This document shows positions 31,697 to 40,237 of a stretch of 64,000 bases of DNA, piece after piece. The notes beneath the pieces are model-generated. The model was not told where the DNA came from and made no database searches. It was given only the letters and a program-made list of their open reading frames with translations. A program made the position numbers and the translations under genes. The stretch comes from JAYPWI01 sp964629575 (lineage in GTDB: Bacteria > Actinomycetota > Acidimicrobiia > Acidimicrobiales > Poriferisodalaceae): NCBI GenBank assembly GCA_964629575.1, contig CAZVUM010000011.1, forward strand, positions 1 through 64,000. Direction: 5' to 3'. How positions within the stretch are numbered: the first letter of the stretch is position 1; each line of letters opens with the position of its first letter.

Positions 31697-32941
31697 GTGC
31701 CTGAGGCCAAGCCCGCCGACGATGGGATCCGCGATCCCCTGACCCTCCGCCCTCCCACGTTCGTCAAGAAGGGCTGGATCGACGGCGGTGAGCGCGTCCG
31801 GCACGAAGCGGCGGTTCTCGGCGACGCCCGGCACCCCGGCGTGGTCGAGGTTGTCCACGTCCGTGACGACGGGGACAGCTGCGAGCTCCACCTCGCGGTC
31901 GTGGACGGTGACACCCTCGCCGCCGGCGAGCCCCGAGAACTCGATGAGCTGCTGAACCTCGTGATCAGCGTGGGACGAACATTGTGCGACCTGCATCACC
32001 GCGGTGTCCGACACGGCAACGTTCGCTCCGACCACGTCCTTCTCGACAACCGGAATCGAACCGTTCTGTGCGGCTTCGGCGACGCTGGTCGGGCGGGCGA
32101 GAGCCGAGCGCCCCTCGCGAGCGCGGACATCGCAGGATTCGGTCGGCTGATCCTCACCGAGCTGTCCAAGAGCGAAGAGGCCGGCGTGATCGGCAGCGAG
32201 GATCGGCGAGCCTGGGCCGTGCGTTCCCTCGCCGAAGACGCGGCGACCGTCGACGATCCCGACAGCACACTCGACGAGTACGTCCAGCGACTGGCCATCC
32301 TCGCTGCGGCAGAGCCACCCCGCGCCAGACCTGTGGTCCGACCGCAGGTGCTGGCCGTGGTGGTTGGCGTCGTCGCGATCGCATTCGTCGTGGGCTGGCG
32401 CGCCGTGCGGCCACCGACAGCCCCACCCCAATCCGCCGCGGTGACGGAGCCAGAACCGGCCCCCGAAACATCCTTGGCCGTGACCGGGTCGGATTCCGAA
32501 GTCGCCGAGCCCCCGCCGACAGCGACCCTGCTGGCGCCGGCGCCAGCCTTTCCTGGATGCCCCACCACGGACGACGACCCGTCCGCTGTCCGAGTGGACG
32601 TCGACGACGATGGCTGCCCGGAGGACATTCGAGTCGACGGCAGGGTGATCACGGCTGGAGCTCGGCGCTGGAGCGTCGGTCAGGACGGCGACAGGCTCCT
32701 CATCGGCGATTTCCACTGCACCGGCCGGCCGCTCCCGGCCATCGTTCGCCCTGCCACCGGCGCCGTCTTCATCTTCGGCGAGTGGCCGCTGGGGTCGACG
32801 CCGGTGCGGGTTCCCTCGGTCGCAACCCTCGATGACCCGCTGTCGGCCCGGGTCACGCGAGACGGCGAGTGCGACGTCATCGCTTCGAGCGCATCGGGTG
32901 AACAGGTTCGAGTCGGACCAAGTGGCGAGTTGCCGGCGTGA
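31697..32941 (+). CDS. membrane-spanning pseudokinase with extracytoplasmic domain
   Basis: A 414-residue protein. The first 205 residues follow the C-lobe of bacterial Ser/Thr kinases: LHHRGVRHGNVRSDHVLLDNRNRTVLCGFGDAG corresponds to the catalytic loop and DFG segment. The catalytic Asp of HRD is Asn (HGN) and DFG is GFG, and no glycine-rich loop precedes it, so it is a pseudokinase. A membrane helix spans about 218-235 and is followed by a Pro/Glu-rich linker and a small external domain with Cys residues (PGCPTTDDDP, DDDGCPEDI). GTG start at 31697 is leaderless by promoter position. Its stop overlaps the LysM gene. It may tune the nearby pilus or wall, by inference only. Confidence 0.68.
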   Translation: MPEAKPADDGIRDPLTLRPPTFVKKGWIDGGERVRHEAAVLGDARHPGVVEVVHVRDDGDSCELHLAVVDGDTLAAGEPRELDELLNLVISVGRTLCDLHHRGVRHGNVRSDHVLLDNRNRTVLCGFGDAGRAGESRAPLASADIAGFGRLILTELSKSEEAGVIGSEDRRAWAVRSLAEDAATVDDPDSTLDEYVQRLAILAAAEPPRARPVVRPQVLAVVVGVVAIAFVVGWRAVRPPTAPPQSAAVTEPEPAPETSLAVTGSDSEVAEPPPTATLLAPAPAFPGCPTTDDDPSAVRVDVDDDGCPEDIRVDGRVITAGARRWSVGQDGDRLLIGDFHCTGRPLPAIVRPATGAVFIFGEWPLGSTPVRVPSVATLDDPLSARVTRDGECDVIASSASGEQVRVGPSGELPA

Positions 32942-33657
32942 GAGTCGCCCTGCGCCGTCTGATCGTCACGGTTTTCCTGGCAAGTGGAGCCATCGCCCTC
33001 GCCGCCGCACCGATCGGCCACCGCGCCACGCCTCCGTTGTGGGATCTGACGGGAACGGTGGAGTGGTTGACGCATGCCTCGCCAGACGCTGTCGCCGCAC
33101 TTCTGGTGCGCAGCTCAGCCAGTCTCTTCGCCGCTCATCTCGCGTTGGTCGCGCTCGTGTTGAGCTTGACGGGTGAGCGCGCCACTTCGAGTCGGGGCCT
33201 CGCGCTCGTGGTGCCTTCGGTCAGCCGGCGAGTGATTGCTCCACTTCTCGGGCTCTCCATCGTCGCCAGCGCGTCGCTCGCTGGTGCCAGCGAGGTCGAA
33301 CCCGAGGCAGTCGTCGTCGACGAAACGCGGTGCGACGAGGACCCTGACGACTGCGCGACCCTCGTCCTCCTCGACGAGGAGACCGCGTCGATCCAGCTGA
33401 TACGCCCGCTGGTGGTAGCGCCCCACATCGGCGACCACCACGGCCAACTCCAAGCGTCCGAGGACTCGTCGCCGCGAACCTGGACGGTCGAAGCCGGCGA
33501 TCACTTCTGGTCCATCGCCCGGCGAACGCTGGCACAGGAGCACGGGGTCACGCTCGAGCAGCATTGGCGAGCGCTCATCGAACTCAACCGTGACCGGCTC
33601 CCCGACCCGTGCAATCCGGACCTGATCTATCCCGACATGGTGCTCCGCCTGAGGTGA
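32938..33657 (+). CDS. LysM-domain membrane protein
   Basis: A 239-residue protein with an N-terminal helix or signal (LIVTVFLASGAIALAAAPIG), two further hydrophobic segments around residues 62-80 and 99-115, and a C-terminal LysM-like module (TWTVEAGDHFWSIARRTLAQ ... LIELNRDRLPDPCNPDLIYPDMVLRLR). Such proteins often tether pili or wall enzymes to peptidoglycan. The start GTG overlaps the pseudokinase stop by four bases (GTGA), so the two are expressed together. It converges on hemW. Confidence 0.78.
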   Translation: MRVALRRLIVTVFLASGAIALAAAPIGHRATPPLWDLTGTVEWLTHASPDAVAALLVRSSASLFAAHLALVALVLSLTGERATSSRGLALVVPSVSRRVIAPLLGLSIVASASLAGASEVEPEAVVVDETRCDEDPDDCATLVLLDEETASIQLIRPLVVAPHIGDHHGQLQASEDSSPRTWTVEAGDHFWSIARRTLAQEHGVTLEQHWRALIELNRDRLPDPCNPDLIYPDMVLRLR

Positions 33658-33678
33658 GCTGGGGAGCCGGCGAGATCG

Positions 33679-34773
33679 TCAGCCGCCCCGCGGCGTGAGG
33701 CGAACCGCGACCTCGTTGGCGAGCAGGCGCCCGTCGCGGGTGAGGCGCGCCCGGCCATCACTGCCGACGTCGACCAGGTGCCGCACCTCGTCGGGAACCG
33801 TCTCGGCGGGCACCCCGTCACGAGTTCGCAGCGCGAGCTGCAGACCTTCGAGCTCCGCCGCATCGGGGTCGAGCTGTTCGTCGCCTGCCTCGACGTTCTC
33901 GCCCGCAGCGATCGCAGCGACGAACCGCTCGGGGGTGCGGATCGACCAGAACCGCCGGCCTGCGACATGGCTGTGCGCCGCGACGCCGAGCCCCAGATAC
34001 TCACCCTGGGACCAGTACAAGAGGTTGTGTCGGCACTCCTCGCCCGGGCGAGCCCAGTTGCTGATCTCGTAGTTGGTGAGACCCGCAGAGGTGAGCAGGT
34101 CGTCGGCGACGAGGTACTTGTCGGCCTGTACATCGTCGTCAGGGTGGCGGGCTGGATCGTCGGCGAGCGGCGTGCCCGGCTCGACGGTGAGCGCGTACGC
34201 GGAGACATGATCGGGCCGCAGGTCGAGGGCGTCGGTCAAGGATCGCCGCCAGTCGTCCTCGCTCTCCCCCACCCCGCCGTAGATGAGATCCAGGTTGAGA
34301 CGCGCGATCCCCACCGACCGCACGATCTCGACCGCGCGCCGGACGTTGGGCGGATCGTGACGCCGACCGAGCGCGTCGAGCACATGGGGCACCATCGACT
34401 GCACCCCGAGGCTGATGCGGTTCACCCCGGCCGCTGCGTACACCGCCATCTGTTCGACCGTGACCTCGTCGGGGTTGCATTCCACCGTGAATTCGGCGTC
34501 GGGCGCGATCGGGAGCGGGTCGAACACCTCCATGAGGAGTTCGGCCGGGACCAGGTTGGGCGTACCACCACCGACGAACACCGAGGTGATCGGGGGCAAC
34601 TCCTGCGCGACGTTCGTGGCCTGGGTCAGGCATGCCGCCAAATAGTCCTCGATGAGGTGATGGCGGTCCGTCCAGGTCGCGAACGCGCAGTAGTCACAAC
34701 GCGACTCGCAGAACGGAACGTGGAGGTAGATCCCGAACGGGGACCCGGCTGCAACACCGCCTTCCGAGCTCAC
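33679..34773 (-). CDS. hemW: HemW, radical SAM heme chaperone family
   Basis: A 364-residue protein. IYLHVPFCESRCDYCAFATW carries the radical SAM Cys-x3-Cys-x2-Cys, followed by SVFVGGGTPNLVPAELL, ECNPDEVT, GVNRISLGVQSM and LDLIYGGVGESEDDW. These are the HemN/HemW blocks. The HemW-specific HNLLYWSQGEYLGLGVAAHSHV is present, so this is the heme-inserting chaperone rather than coproporphyrinogen dehydrogenase. In many actinobacteria hemW lies between lepA and hrcA; here it is upstream of a DUF2797 gene. GTG start at 34773. Confidence 0.91.
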   Translation of the reverse strand: MSSEGGVAAGSPFGIYLHVPFCESRCDYCAFATWTDRHHLIEDYLAACLTQATNVAQELPPITSVFVGGGTPNLVPAELLMEVFDPLPIAPDAEFTVECNPDEVTVEQMAVYAAAGVNRISLGVQSMVPHVLDALGRRHDPPNVRRAVEIVRSVGIARLNLDLIYGGVGESEDDWRRSLTDALDLRPDHVSAYALTVEPGTPLADDPARHPDDDVQADKYLVADDLLTSAGLTNYEISNWARPGEECRHNLLYWSQGEYLGLGVAAHSHVAGRRFWSIRTPERFVAAIAAGENVEAGDEQLDPDAAELEGLQLALRTRDGVPAETVPDEVRHLVDVGSDGRARLTRDGRLLANEVAVRLTPRGG

Positions 34774-34783
34774 GGTGTCGACC

Positions 34784-35734
34784 TCAGAACAGTGCCGCCT
34801 GGACCGCGACTTCGTCGGCTTCGTGCTCGCCGAGGTCGATCTCGACGCCGAACAGCTGACCGACGTCGACCGCGAACCGCTCTTCGAATCCCGGGCGCTC
34901 CACGATGGCGACCCGCCCCACGGCGCCGACGACCGTCAGATCATGTGAGCCGCGGTCGAGCGACGCCGGATATCGAACCACTCGCTCGACGACGTCGCTG
35001 TCGGCCAGGGGGTTGGACCACTGCTCTTCGATCGCCTCGATCCGGGGATCGGCCATGGCGCCTACGAGTTCGCCGACCTGGATCTCCGCCCGGTCGAGCG
35101 CCTCGTGGAGCACCGTCGGTGGACGGGGCGACACGAGTCCGTCGATCTTGCGAGCAACCGTCACCGCCTGTTGCACGCCGAGGGTCTCGGTGACCAGATC
35201 CTCGATCTCACGCACCGCAAAGCCGTCCTTCGCGAGTGCGACGTATCTGGCAAACCACGCACCCTGTTCGAGCAGCCTGTGGCCACCTGCCGAACCAGCG
35301 GAGGTTCCGACCTTGAGCGAGGTGTCGCAGAACACCGCGAGATACAGCCGGTGAGGTTGATCGAGGTGATCGGCGATGCGGCCGTCGACCGCCCCTCGCC
35401 CCAGCCTGTGAGCCTGATGCATGCTCGCGGCGACCACGTTGTCGACGGTTCGGCACCGCTCGCATTGCCGGCCCTCCACGGGCGGCTTGTCGCAGTCGAC
35501 GTGCACAGGTCCGCCCGCTGAACGATCGGTATGGCCGAGACACCGGGCCTCGCCGTCCTCAGCGACCTGATATCGAAGCCGGGCACCCAAAAGCGGGATC
35601 GCCTGGGAGGCGTCGGAACCGGCCGGTCGGATCCGCAGGCGCGCTTGACCGCCGGCCCAGGTGAGCCCGACGAGGTGGGCTCGGCCGGCGATGTCTGAGA
35701 GCTGTGTGTCGACCGAGTCGGGTACGGCGTTCAG
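34784..35734 (-). CDS. DUF2797 family protein, probable CTG start
   Basis: A DUF2797-type protein. The core reads HRLYLAVFCDTSLKVGTSAGSAGGHRLLEQGAWFARYVA, with Cys residues in EARCLGHTD and RQCERCRTVDNVV, as in the family. The first ATG/GTG/TTG is a TTG at 35590, but the open frame continues upstream with family-like sequence (LSDIAGRAHLVGLTWAGGQARLRIRP). A CTG at 35734 overlaps the bldD stop as CTGA, giving 316 residues and matching the four-base overlaps at many other junctions of the window. CTG initiation is rare, so the shorter start cannot be excluded. Function unknown. Confidence 0.72.
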   Translation of the reverse strand: MNAVPDSVDTQLSDIAGRAHLVGLTWAGGQARLRIRPAGSDASQAIPLLGARLRYQVAEDGEARCLGHTDRSAGGPVHVDCDKPPVEGRQCERCRTVDNVVAASMHQAHRLGRGAVDGRIADHLDQPHRLYLAVFCDTSLKVGTSAGSAGGHRLLEQGAWFARYVALAKDGFAVREIEDLVTETLGVQQAVTVARKIDGLVSPRPPTVLHEALDRAEIQVGELVGAMADPRIEAIEEQWSNPLADSDVVERVVRYPASLDRGSHDLTVVGAVGRVAIVERPGFEERFAVDVGQLFGVEIDLGEHEADEVAVQAALF

Positions 35735-36249
35735 ACGCCCAAGCGTAGGCCGAGGTCGGCCAGCCGCGAGGTGGCGGTCTCGACGCTCGTGTCGAGGATG
35801 CAGGCGATGGCCCGGAGGTCGTCGCGCCGGATCGTGAGCATTCGGCCGTTGAAGTCCTGGCGCTGCATCTGAATCATCGTCAGATACCGCGTCAGCATCG
35901 ACGACTCGGGCAACGAGAGCGTTTCGAGCCGTGTCAGGTCGATGGTGACGTTGGCGTCGTCACGACCCTCCATGACGTCGAGCTCTGCATCGTCATCGCC
36001 GCGCGGAAGCAGCTGGGCGACGGGCACGTGGTAGAAGCTGGCCAGCCGCGACAGACGCGGCACGGAGATCGCCCGCTCACCGCGCTCGTATGCGCCCAGA
36101 ACCGACGCTTTGAACTCGTGATGGGATTCGGCCTCCACGTCCTGAAGCGACATCCGCTTCTGACGCCTGATGGCCCGGAGGCGTTCGCCGACGCGCTTGC
36201 CGTACGTCGCGTCCTCTTCCGCCTCGTCCCGAAGGTCAATTTCCGACAT
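35731..36249 (-). CDS. bldD: BldD-family transcriptional regulator with c-di-GMP signature
   Basis: A 172-residue protein. The N-terminal XRE helix-turn-helix (YGKRVGERLRAIRRQKRMSLQDVEAESHHEFKASVLGAYERGERAISVPRLSRLASFYHVPVAQLLP) matches BldD. In Streptomyces BldD, c-di-GMP binds a C-terminal signature Arg-x-Asp-x8-Arg-x-x-Asp. Here Arg130-Gln-Asp132 is followed by eight residues (FNGRMLTI) and Arg141-Arg-Asp-Asp144, a perfect match. The protein should therefore dimerise on DNA when c-di-GMP is present. It starts ATG 36249; its TGA overlaps the CTG of the DUF2797 gene. No GGDEF gene is in the window. Confidence 0.9.
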   Translation of the reverse strand: MSEIDLRDEAEEDATYGKRVGERLRAIRRQKRMSLQDVEAESHHEFKASVLGAYERGERAISVPRLSRLASFYHVPVAQLLPRGDDDAELDVMEGRDDANVTIDLTRLETLSLPESSMLTRYLTMIQMQRQDFNGRMLTIRRDDLRAIACILDTSVETATSRLADLGLRLGV

Positions 36250-36309
36250 ACAACATTTGAGCCGAGCCCAAGGGGCTGGGATCGGTTCCTCCTCGGGGAA
36301 CAGACTAGC

Positions 36310-37017
36310 TCACGCTGAGTGTTCGAATACCAATCGAGATCGCAGGAGGGTCAAGGTGGCCCCTGCCACGATGGCGGCCGTCTCGGCCCGCAGCACCGTC
36401 GGCCCGAGGTCGATGTGCACTGATTCCGGGCCGAGCTCTGTGCTGTCCCAGCCCCCTTCAGGCCCCACGAACACCGTCGGATGGGCCAAGGTGGGTGCGA
36501 TTCCGCCACGGTGGGCGAGTGCCCCGCCACCGTCCGCTCGTGCAGTGGTGGCGTCGATCAGCGCTTCGACCACAGGTACGCGCACCTGACGGCTCTGCAT
36601 CGCAGCCGCTCTGGCCACGGACCGTAGCCGTCGCAGGTGCCGCTCTCCGCGCTCACCGTCCCAGCGCACCACGGATCTGGCCGAGCTCAGAGGTTGGATG
36701 CGGTCGACCCCGAGCTCGGTCAGCTTCTGGACGATCCAGCCCGGTCGGTCGCCTTTGGGAACCACGAACCCGACCGTGATCAGCGGCTCGGGTGCCACTA
36801 CGGAGACCACATCGGCCGCCGGCTCCGGCTGAGAGGCGAACCTCGCCGCCCTCCAGCGACCGGCACCGTCGGACAGGGTGATCGGGTCGCCGTCTCGGAC
36901 CCGCAGGACCCGTCGCAGATGATGCTCGTCCTCGTCGAGAAGCTGCGGCGACTCGAGGGAGTCGACGAACACGTGGGGACCTCCCGTCCCGTCGGGTGGG
37001 GGTCCGCTGGTGGCCAC
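36310..37017 (-). CDS. rsmE: 16S rRNA (uracil-1498-N3)-methyltransferase
   Basis: A 235-residue SPOUT methyltransferase. The N-terminal PUA-like part reads HVFVDSLESPQLLDEDEHHLRRVLRVRDGD. The knotted domain has VGFVVPKGDRPGWIVQKLTELGVDRIQPLSSARSVVRW and the signature VFVGPEGGWDSTEL, with LGPTVLRAETAAIVAGATL at the end, all typical of RsmE. It methylates U1498 of 16S rRNA. It follows dnaJ by three bases, the usual hrcA-dnaJ-rsmE order. Confidence 0.94.
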   Translation of the reverse strand: MATSGPPPDGTGGPHVFVDSLESPQLLDEDEHHLRRVLRVRDGDPITLSDGAGRWRAARFASQPEPAADVVSVVAPEPLITVGFVVPKGDRPGWIVQKLTELGVDRIQPLSSARSVVRWDGERGERHLRRLRSVARAAAMQSRQVRVPVVEALIDATTARADGGGALAHRGGIAPTLAHPTVFVGPEGGWDSTELGPESVHIDLGPTVLRAETAAIVAGATLTLLRSRLVFEHSA

Positions 37018-37020
37018 CGG

Positions 37021-38145
37021 CTACTGGAACGCCGAGCGCAGTTTGCCGAGCAAGCCCTTGTCCCCCGGATCGGCGACGTCCTCGCCGCGCTGCTCCGCGA
37101 GCGCCCGAAGCGCCGCTTCGTCGTCTTTGGAGAGCTTGGTGGGGATGACCACCCGCAATGAGATCAGGAGGTCGCCTCGGCCTCGGCCGCGCCCTTCGAG
37201 CCGTGGAACCCCGTGGCCACGCAGCCGCAGCACCTCGCCTGGCTGGGTTCCGGGTGGGATGGCGAGTTCTTCGGGGCCATCGAGGGTCTCGAACTCGATC
37301 CGGGCTCCGAGGGCCGCCTGCAGCATCGAGACAGGCTGCTCGGCGACGAGATGGTCGCCCTCGCGGACGAAACGGTCAGAGTCCGTGACCCGCAGGTGGA
37401 CATAGAGGTCTCCCGCATCTCCGCCTCGCGCGCCCACGGCGCCTCGACCGGTGAGGCGCAACGTCGAGCCGGTGTCCACCCCTGCCGGAACCCGCACCTC
37501 ATAGGAGCGGGTGTCCATTCGCCGCCCTTCGCCACCACACGCGGAGCACGGGTCGGGGATCTCCTCACCGACCCCGCCGCAGGTGGGACACGGTGCGGTC
37601 GTCATCATCTGGCCGAGCAGGCTCTGGCGCACCTGGCGCACCTGGCCCTGACCGCCACACGTCGAGCACGTGCGGATCAGCGTGCCGGGCGTCGCACCGC
37701 TCCCTTCGCAGGTGTCGCACGCGACCGCGGTGCGCAGCTCGACCCGCCGATCGACACCGAAGATCGCTTCTTCGAAGTCCAGATCGATCACGACCTCTTG
37801 GTCTTGACCCCGCGGTGGCCCTGTGGGGCCGCGGGACCGCCCACCGCCGAACGGGTTGCCGCCGAAGAAGTTCTCGAAGATGTCGTTGAGGTCGAAGTTG
37901 AACGGATCGCCACCCGCCCCGCCACGAAGGCCCTCGGCGCCGAAGCGGTCGTATCGTGCCCTGGCCTCGTCGTCGGACAGCACGGCGTACGCCTCGCTGA
38001 TCTCCTTGAACTTGGCCTCCGCAGCCGGATCGTCGGGGTTGGCGTCGGGGTGGTACTGACGAGCGAGGCGGCGGTAGGCCTTCTTGAGATCGTCCGACGA
38101 GGCGTCGCGGGAGACCTCGAGCAGCTCGTAGTAGTCGGTTGCCAT
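37021..38145 (-). CDS. dnaJ: chaperone DnaJ
   Basis: A 374-residue type I J-protein. The J domain has RQYHPDANPDD (His-Pro-Asp), followed by a Gly/Phe-rich stretch (NFFGGNPFGGG). Four zinc motifs are CDTCEGSG, CSTCGGQG, CPTCGGVG and CSACGGEG, and the C-terminal substrate-binding domain follows (GVPRLEGRGRGDLLISLRV). It stimulates DnaK ATPase and delivers substrate. No dnaK or grpE is nearby, so this is probably the hrcA-linked DnaJ copy common in actinobacteria. It follows hrcA and precedes rsmE, all on the minus strand. Confidence 0.95.
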   Translation of the reverse strand: MATDYYELLEVSRDASSDDLKKAYRRLARQYHPDANPDDPAAEAKFKEISEAYAVLSDDEARARYDRFGAEGLRGGAGGDPFNFDLNDIFENFFGGNPFGGGRSRGPTGPPRGQDQEVVIDLDFEEAIFGVDRRVELRTAVACDTCEGSGATPGTLIRTCSTCGGQGQVRQVRQSLLGQMMTTAPCPTCGGVGEEIPDPCSACGGEGRRMDTRSYEVRVPAGVDTGSTLRLTGRGAVGARGGDAGDLYVHLRVTDSDRFVREGDHLVAEQPVSMLQAALGARIEFETLDGPEELAIPPGTQPGEVLRLRGHGVPRLEGRGRGRGDLLISLRVVIPTKLSKDDEAALRALAEQRGEDVADPGDKGLLGKLRSAFQ

Positions 38146-38165
38146 CGCCGCAGTCGTCTCCGCAG

Positions 38166-39170
38166 TCAGTCGTCTGTGGTCTCGCCCAGCGACTCACCGA
38201 GCCGGCTGCTCACCACCTGAACGGCGGCGAGGGCCCGCGGATAGTCCATCCGGGTGGGTCCCAGCAGTCCGATGCTACCGACCGGTTCGCCATCAACGTT
38301 GTACGGGGCGACCACCACCGCGCACTCCGATAGCGGCTCCAAGCCGGTCTCGGACCCGATCGCGACGCTGAGACCTCGCTCCACGAGGCTGCCGAGCAGG
38401 CTCACGACGAGCAGTTGCTCCTCGAGCACCGCCAGCACCGACGTGACCGTCGAGATCGCCTCGAACTGTCCAGCCATGCTGGCCGCCCCGCCGACGTACA
38501 GGTCCCCGGTCGCTTCGTTCTCGCCGAGCGCCAGCAACGCGGCGCCGATCAGGTCGTCGACCTCGGCATCTCCACTCGCGGGCACCTGAGGTGCGACGCC
38601 GAGGGAGTTGCCCACCAGGGCCGCACTGAGCAGCTCCGAAGCCGTCACGCACGCGTCGTCCGAGGACTCGACGCCGGCCGGCGCATCGATCAGCGACCGC
38701 TTGATCGAACCGGACGCCGTCACGATCACCAGCAGAAGCTTGCCGCCTCCGAGGTCGACCAGCTGCACCGATCGGATCATCGCGGGGTCGCGTTGGGGAC
38801 CGACGACGACAGCCGCGTAGGTGGTCAGCTCCGACAGGAGGCGGCTGGTGTCGACGAGCCGCTGCTCGATCTCACCCTGGGCGTGTGCGAAGAACTTGCG
38901 CACTTGCCGGGTGGCAGTCGCGTCCAACCGTCCGGGGCCCAGGGCATCGACGAAGTATCGGTACCCGGCCTCGGTGGGGATCCGGCCGGCGCTGGTGTGT
39001 GGCTGCGCCAAGAAGCCGTCCGCCTCGAGCGAGGCCATGTCGTTGCGAATCGTCGCCGCGGACACATCGAGACCCGACAGTTCCGTCACGGCGCGAGAGC
39101 CAACGGGCTGCGCGGTGTCGATGAAGCTCTCAACGACGGCTCGAAGGACCGTCGCCTTTCGCTCGTCCAT
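38166..39170 (-). CDS. hrcA: heat-inducible transcription repressor HrcA
   Basis: A 334-residue HrcA. The winged helix at the N-terminus reads ERKATVLRAVVESFIDTAQPVGSRAVTELSGLDVSAATIRNDMASLEADGFLAQPHTSAGRIPTEAGYRYFVD, a near-invariant motif. The C-terminal part contains SIGLLGPTRMDYPRALAAVQVVSSRLGESL. HrcA normally binds CIRCE elements at groE/dnaK operons. No CIRCE inverted repeat was seen in the 83 bp upstream, so autoregulation through CIRCE is not supported here. ATG 39170 was chosen over upstream starts because the family starts at this residue. A possible -10 TATCAT lies about 30 bp upstream. Confidence 0.94.
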   Translation of the reverse strand: MDERKATVLRAVVESFIDTAQPVGSRAVTELSGLDVSAATIRNDMASLEADGFLAQPHTSAGRIPTEAGYRYFVDALGPGRLDATATRQVRKFFAHAQGEIEQRLVDTSRLLSELTTYAAVVVGPQRDPAMIRSVQLVDLGGGKLLLVIVTASGSIKRSLIDAPAGVESSDDACVTASELLSAALVGNSLGVAPQVPASGDAEVDDLIGAALLALGENEATGDLYVGGAASMAGQFEAISTVTSVLAVLEEQLLVVSLLGSLVERGLSVAIGSETGLEPLSECAVVVAPYNVDGEPVGSIGLLGPTRMDYPRALAAVQVVSSRLGESLGETTDD

Positions 39171-39241
39171 CGCGTCCTCGTGTCCCAGGTACTGGGGGGA
39201 ATGATATCGACACCCGGGTGGAGCGCAGCCTGAGGTCCCCC

Positions 39242-39253
39242 TAACCTGCGCGC
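39242..39253 (+). promoter_or_regulatory. -10 element for the moxR operon, leaderless
   Basis: TAACCT (39242-39247) is followed by six bases and the ATG of moxR at 39254. No Shine-Dalgarno lies in between, and no strong -35 was found. The arrangement matches the other leaderless candidates in this window. Confidence 0.4.
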
Positions 39254-40237
39254 ATGACCGAGGAGACGTCGCGCCAACGGTTGGATGAGCTCCTCGACGA
39301 GATCGAGCGCGCGGTCTTGGGAAAACGCGACGTTCTCGAAGCAATGGTGATCGCGCTCGTCGGCGGCGGGCACGTTCTCATCGAGGACGTCCCTGGAGTG
39401 GCCAAGACCCTGATGGCCCGAAGTCTGGCCGCGGCGACCGACCTCTCGTTCGGACGCATTCAGTTCACGCCGGATCTCGTGCCGTCCGACATCACCGGGT
39501 CGGCTCTCCCCGAACCGGGAACCCACCAGCTCGTGTTCCAGCCAGGGCCCGTCTTCGCCCACCTGGTCCTCGGCGACGAGGTCAACCGGGCCCCACCCAA
39601 GACCCAGGCCGCCCTTCTCGAAGCAATGGAGGAGTCCCAGGTCACGGTCGACGGCGTCACCCACCACCTCCCCGACCCCTTCATGGTCATCGCCACACAG
39701 AACCCGATCGAGTCCGACGGCACCTACCCGCTGCCCCACGCGCAGCTGGACCGGTTCATGTTCCGGCTCAGGGTCGGGCCGCTCGATGCAGGCGATGAGG
39801 TCGAGATACTTCGGCAGCGGATCGATCGCGGTCAGGACGAGGTGGATCTGGCGGTCGTGCTCGATGCCGATTCGGTCGCGTCGGCGCGCAAGGCAGCAGA
39901 GCAGGTCGGCGTTGACGACGACGTCCTCGTGTACGCGGCAGCGGTTGCGGCGGCGACACGAGAGGACCCCAACGTCGATCTCGGGGTCAGCACTCGCGCG
40001 GTCGTTGCGCTCATCAGGGCCGCCCGAGCTCGTGCCGTGGTTCGTGGACGCGATTTCGTGGTGCCCGACGACGTGAAGATCCTCGCACCGCTCACCTTCG
40101 CCCACAGACTCGTAATGAGCACCGAAGCCTGGGTGCGTGGAGTGACCGGGCAGGACGTGATCGCGAACTGCCTGGAGCAGGTGCCTGTTCCCGAGTCGCT
40201 GACGGCCGCGGATCGCGCAGCCCTCAGCCGTGACTGA
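39254..40237 (+). CDS. MoxR-family AAA+ ATPase
   Basis: A 327-residue MoxR ATPase. Walker A is atypical but family-normal: HVLIEDVPGVAKTLMARSLA (about residue 44); Walker B is HLVLGDEVNRAPPKTQAALLEAMEE, then QNPIESDGTYPLPHAQLDRFMF (sensor 1/arginine finger region). MoxR proteins act as chaperones with vWA and DUF58 proteins. The start ATG at 39254 lies six bases after a -10 box. The stop overlaps the DUF58 gene by eight bases. Confidence 0.94.
   Translation: MTEETSRQRLDELLDEIERAVLGKRDVLEAMVIALVGGGHVLIEDVPGVAKTLMARSLAAATDLSFGRIQFTPDLVPSDITGSALPEPGTHQLVFQPGPVFAHLVLGDEVNRAPPKTQAALLEAMEESQVTVDGVTHHLPDPFMVIATQNPIESDGTYPLPHAQLDRFMFRLRVGPLDAGDEVEILRQRIDRGQDEVDLAVVLDADSVASARKAAEQVGVDDDVLVYAAAVAAATREDPNVDLGVSTRAVVALIRAARARAVVRGRDFVVPDDVKILAPLTFAHRLVMSTEAWVRGVTGQDVIANCLEQVPVPESLTAADRAALSRD

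Noticed and set aside
39171..39253. CIRCE element upstream of hrcA
   Set aside because: No TTAGCACTC/GAGTGCTAA-like inverted repeat is present in this intergenic region.
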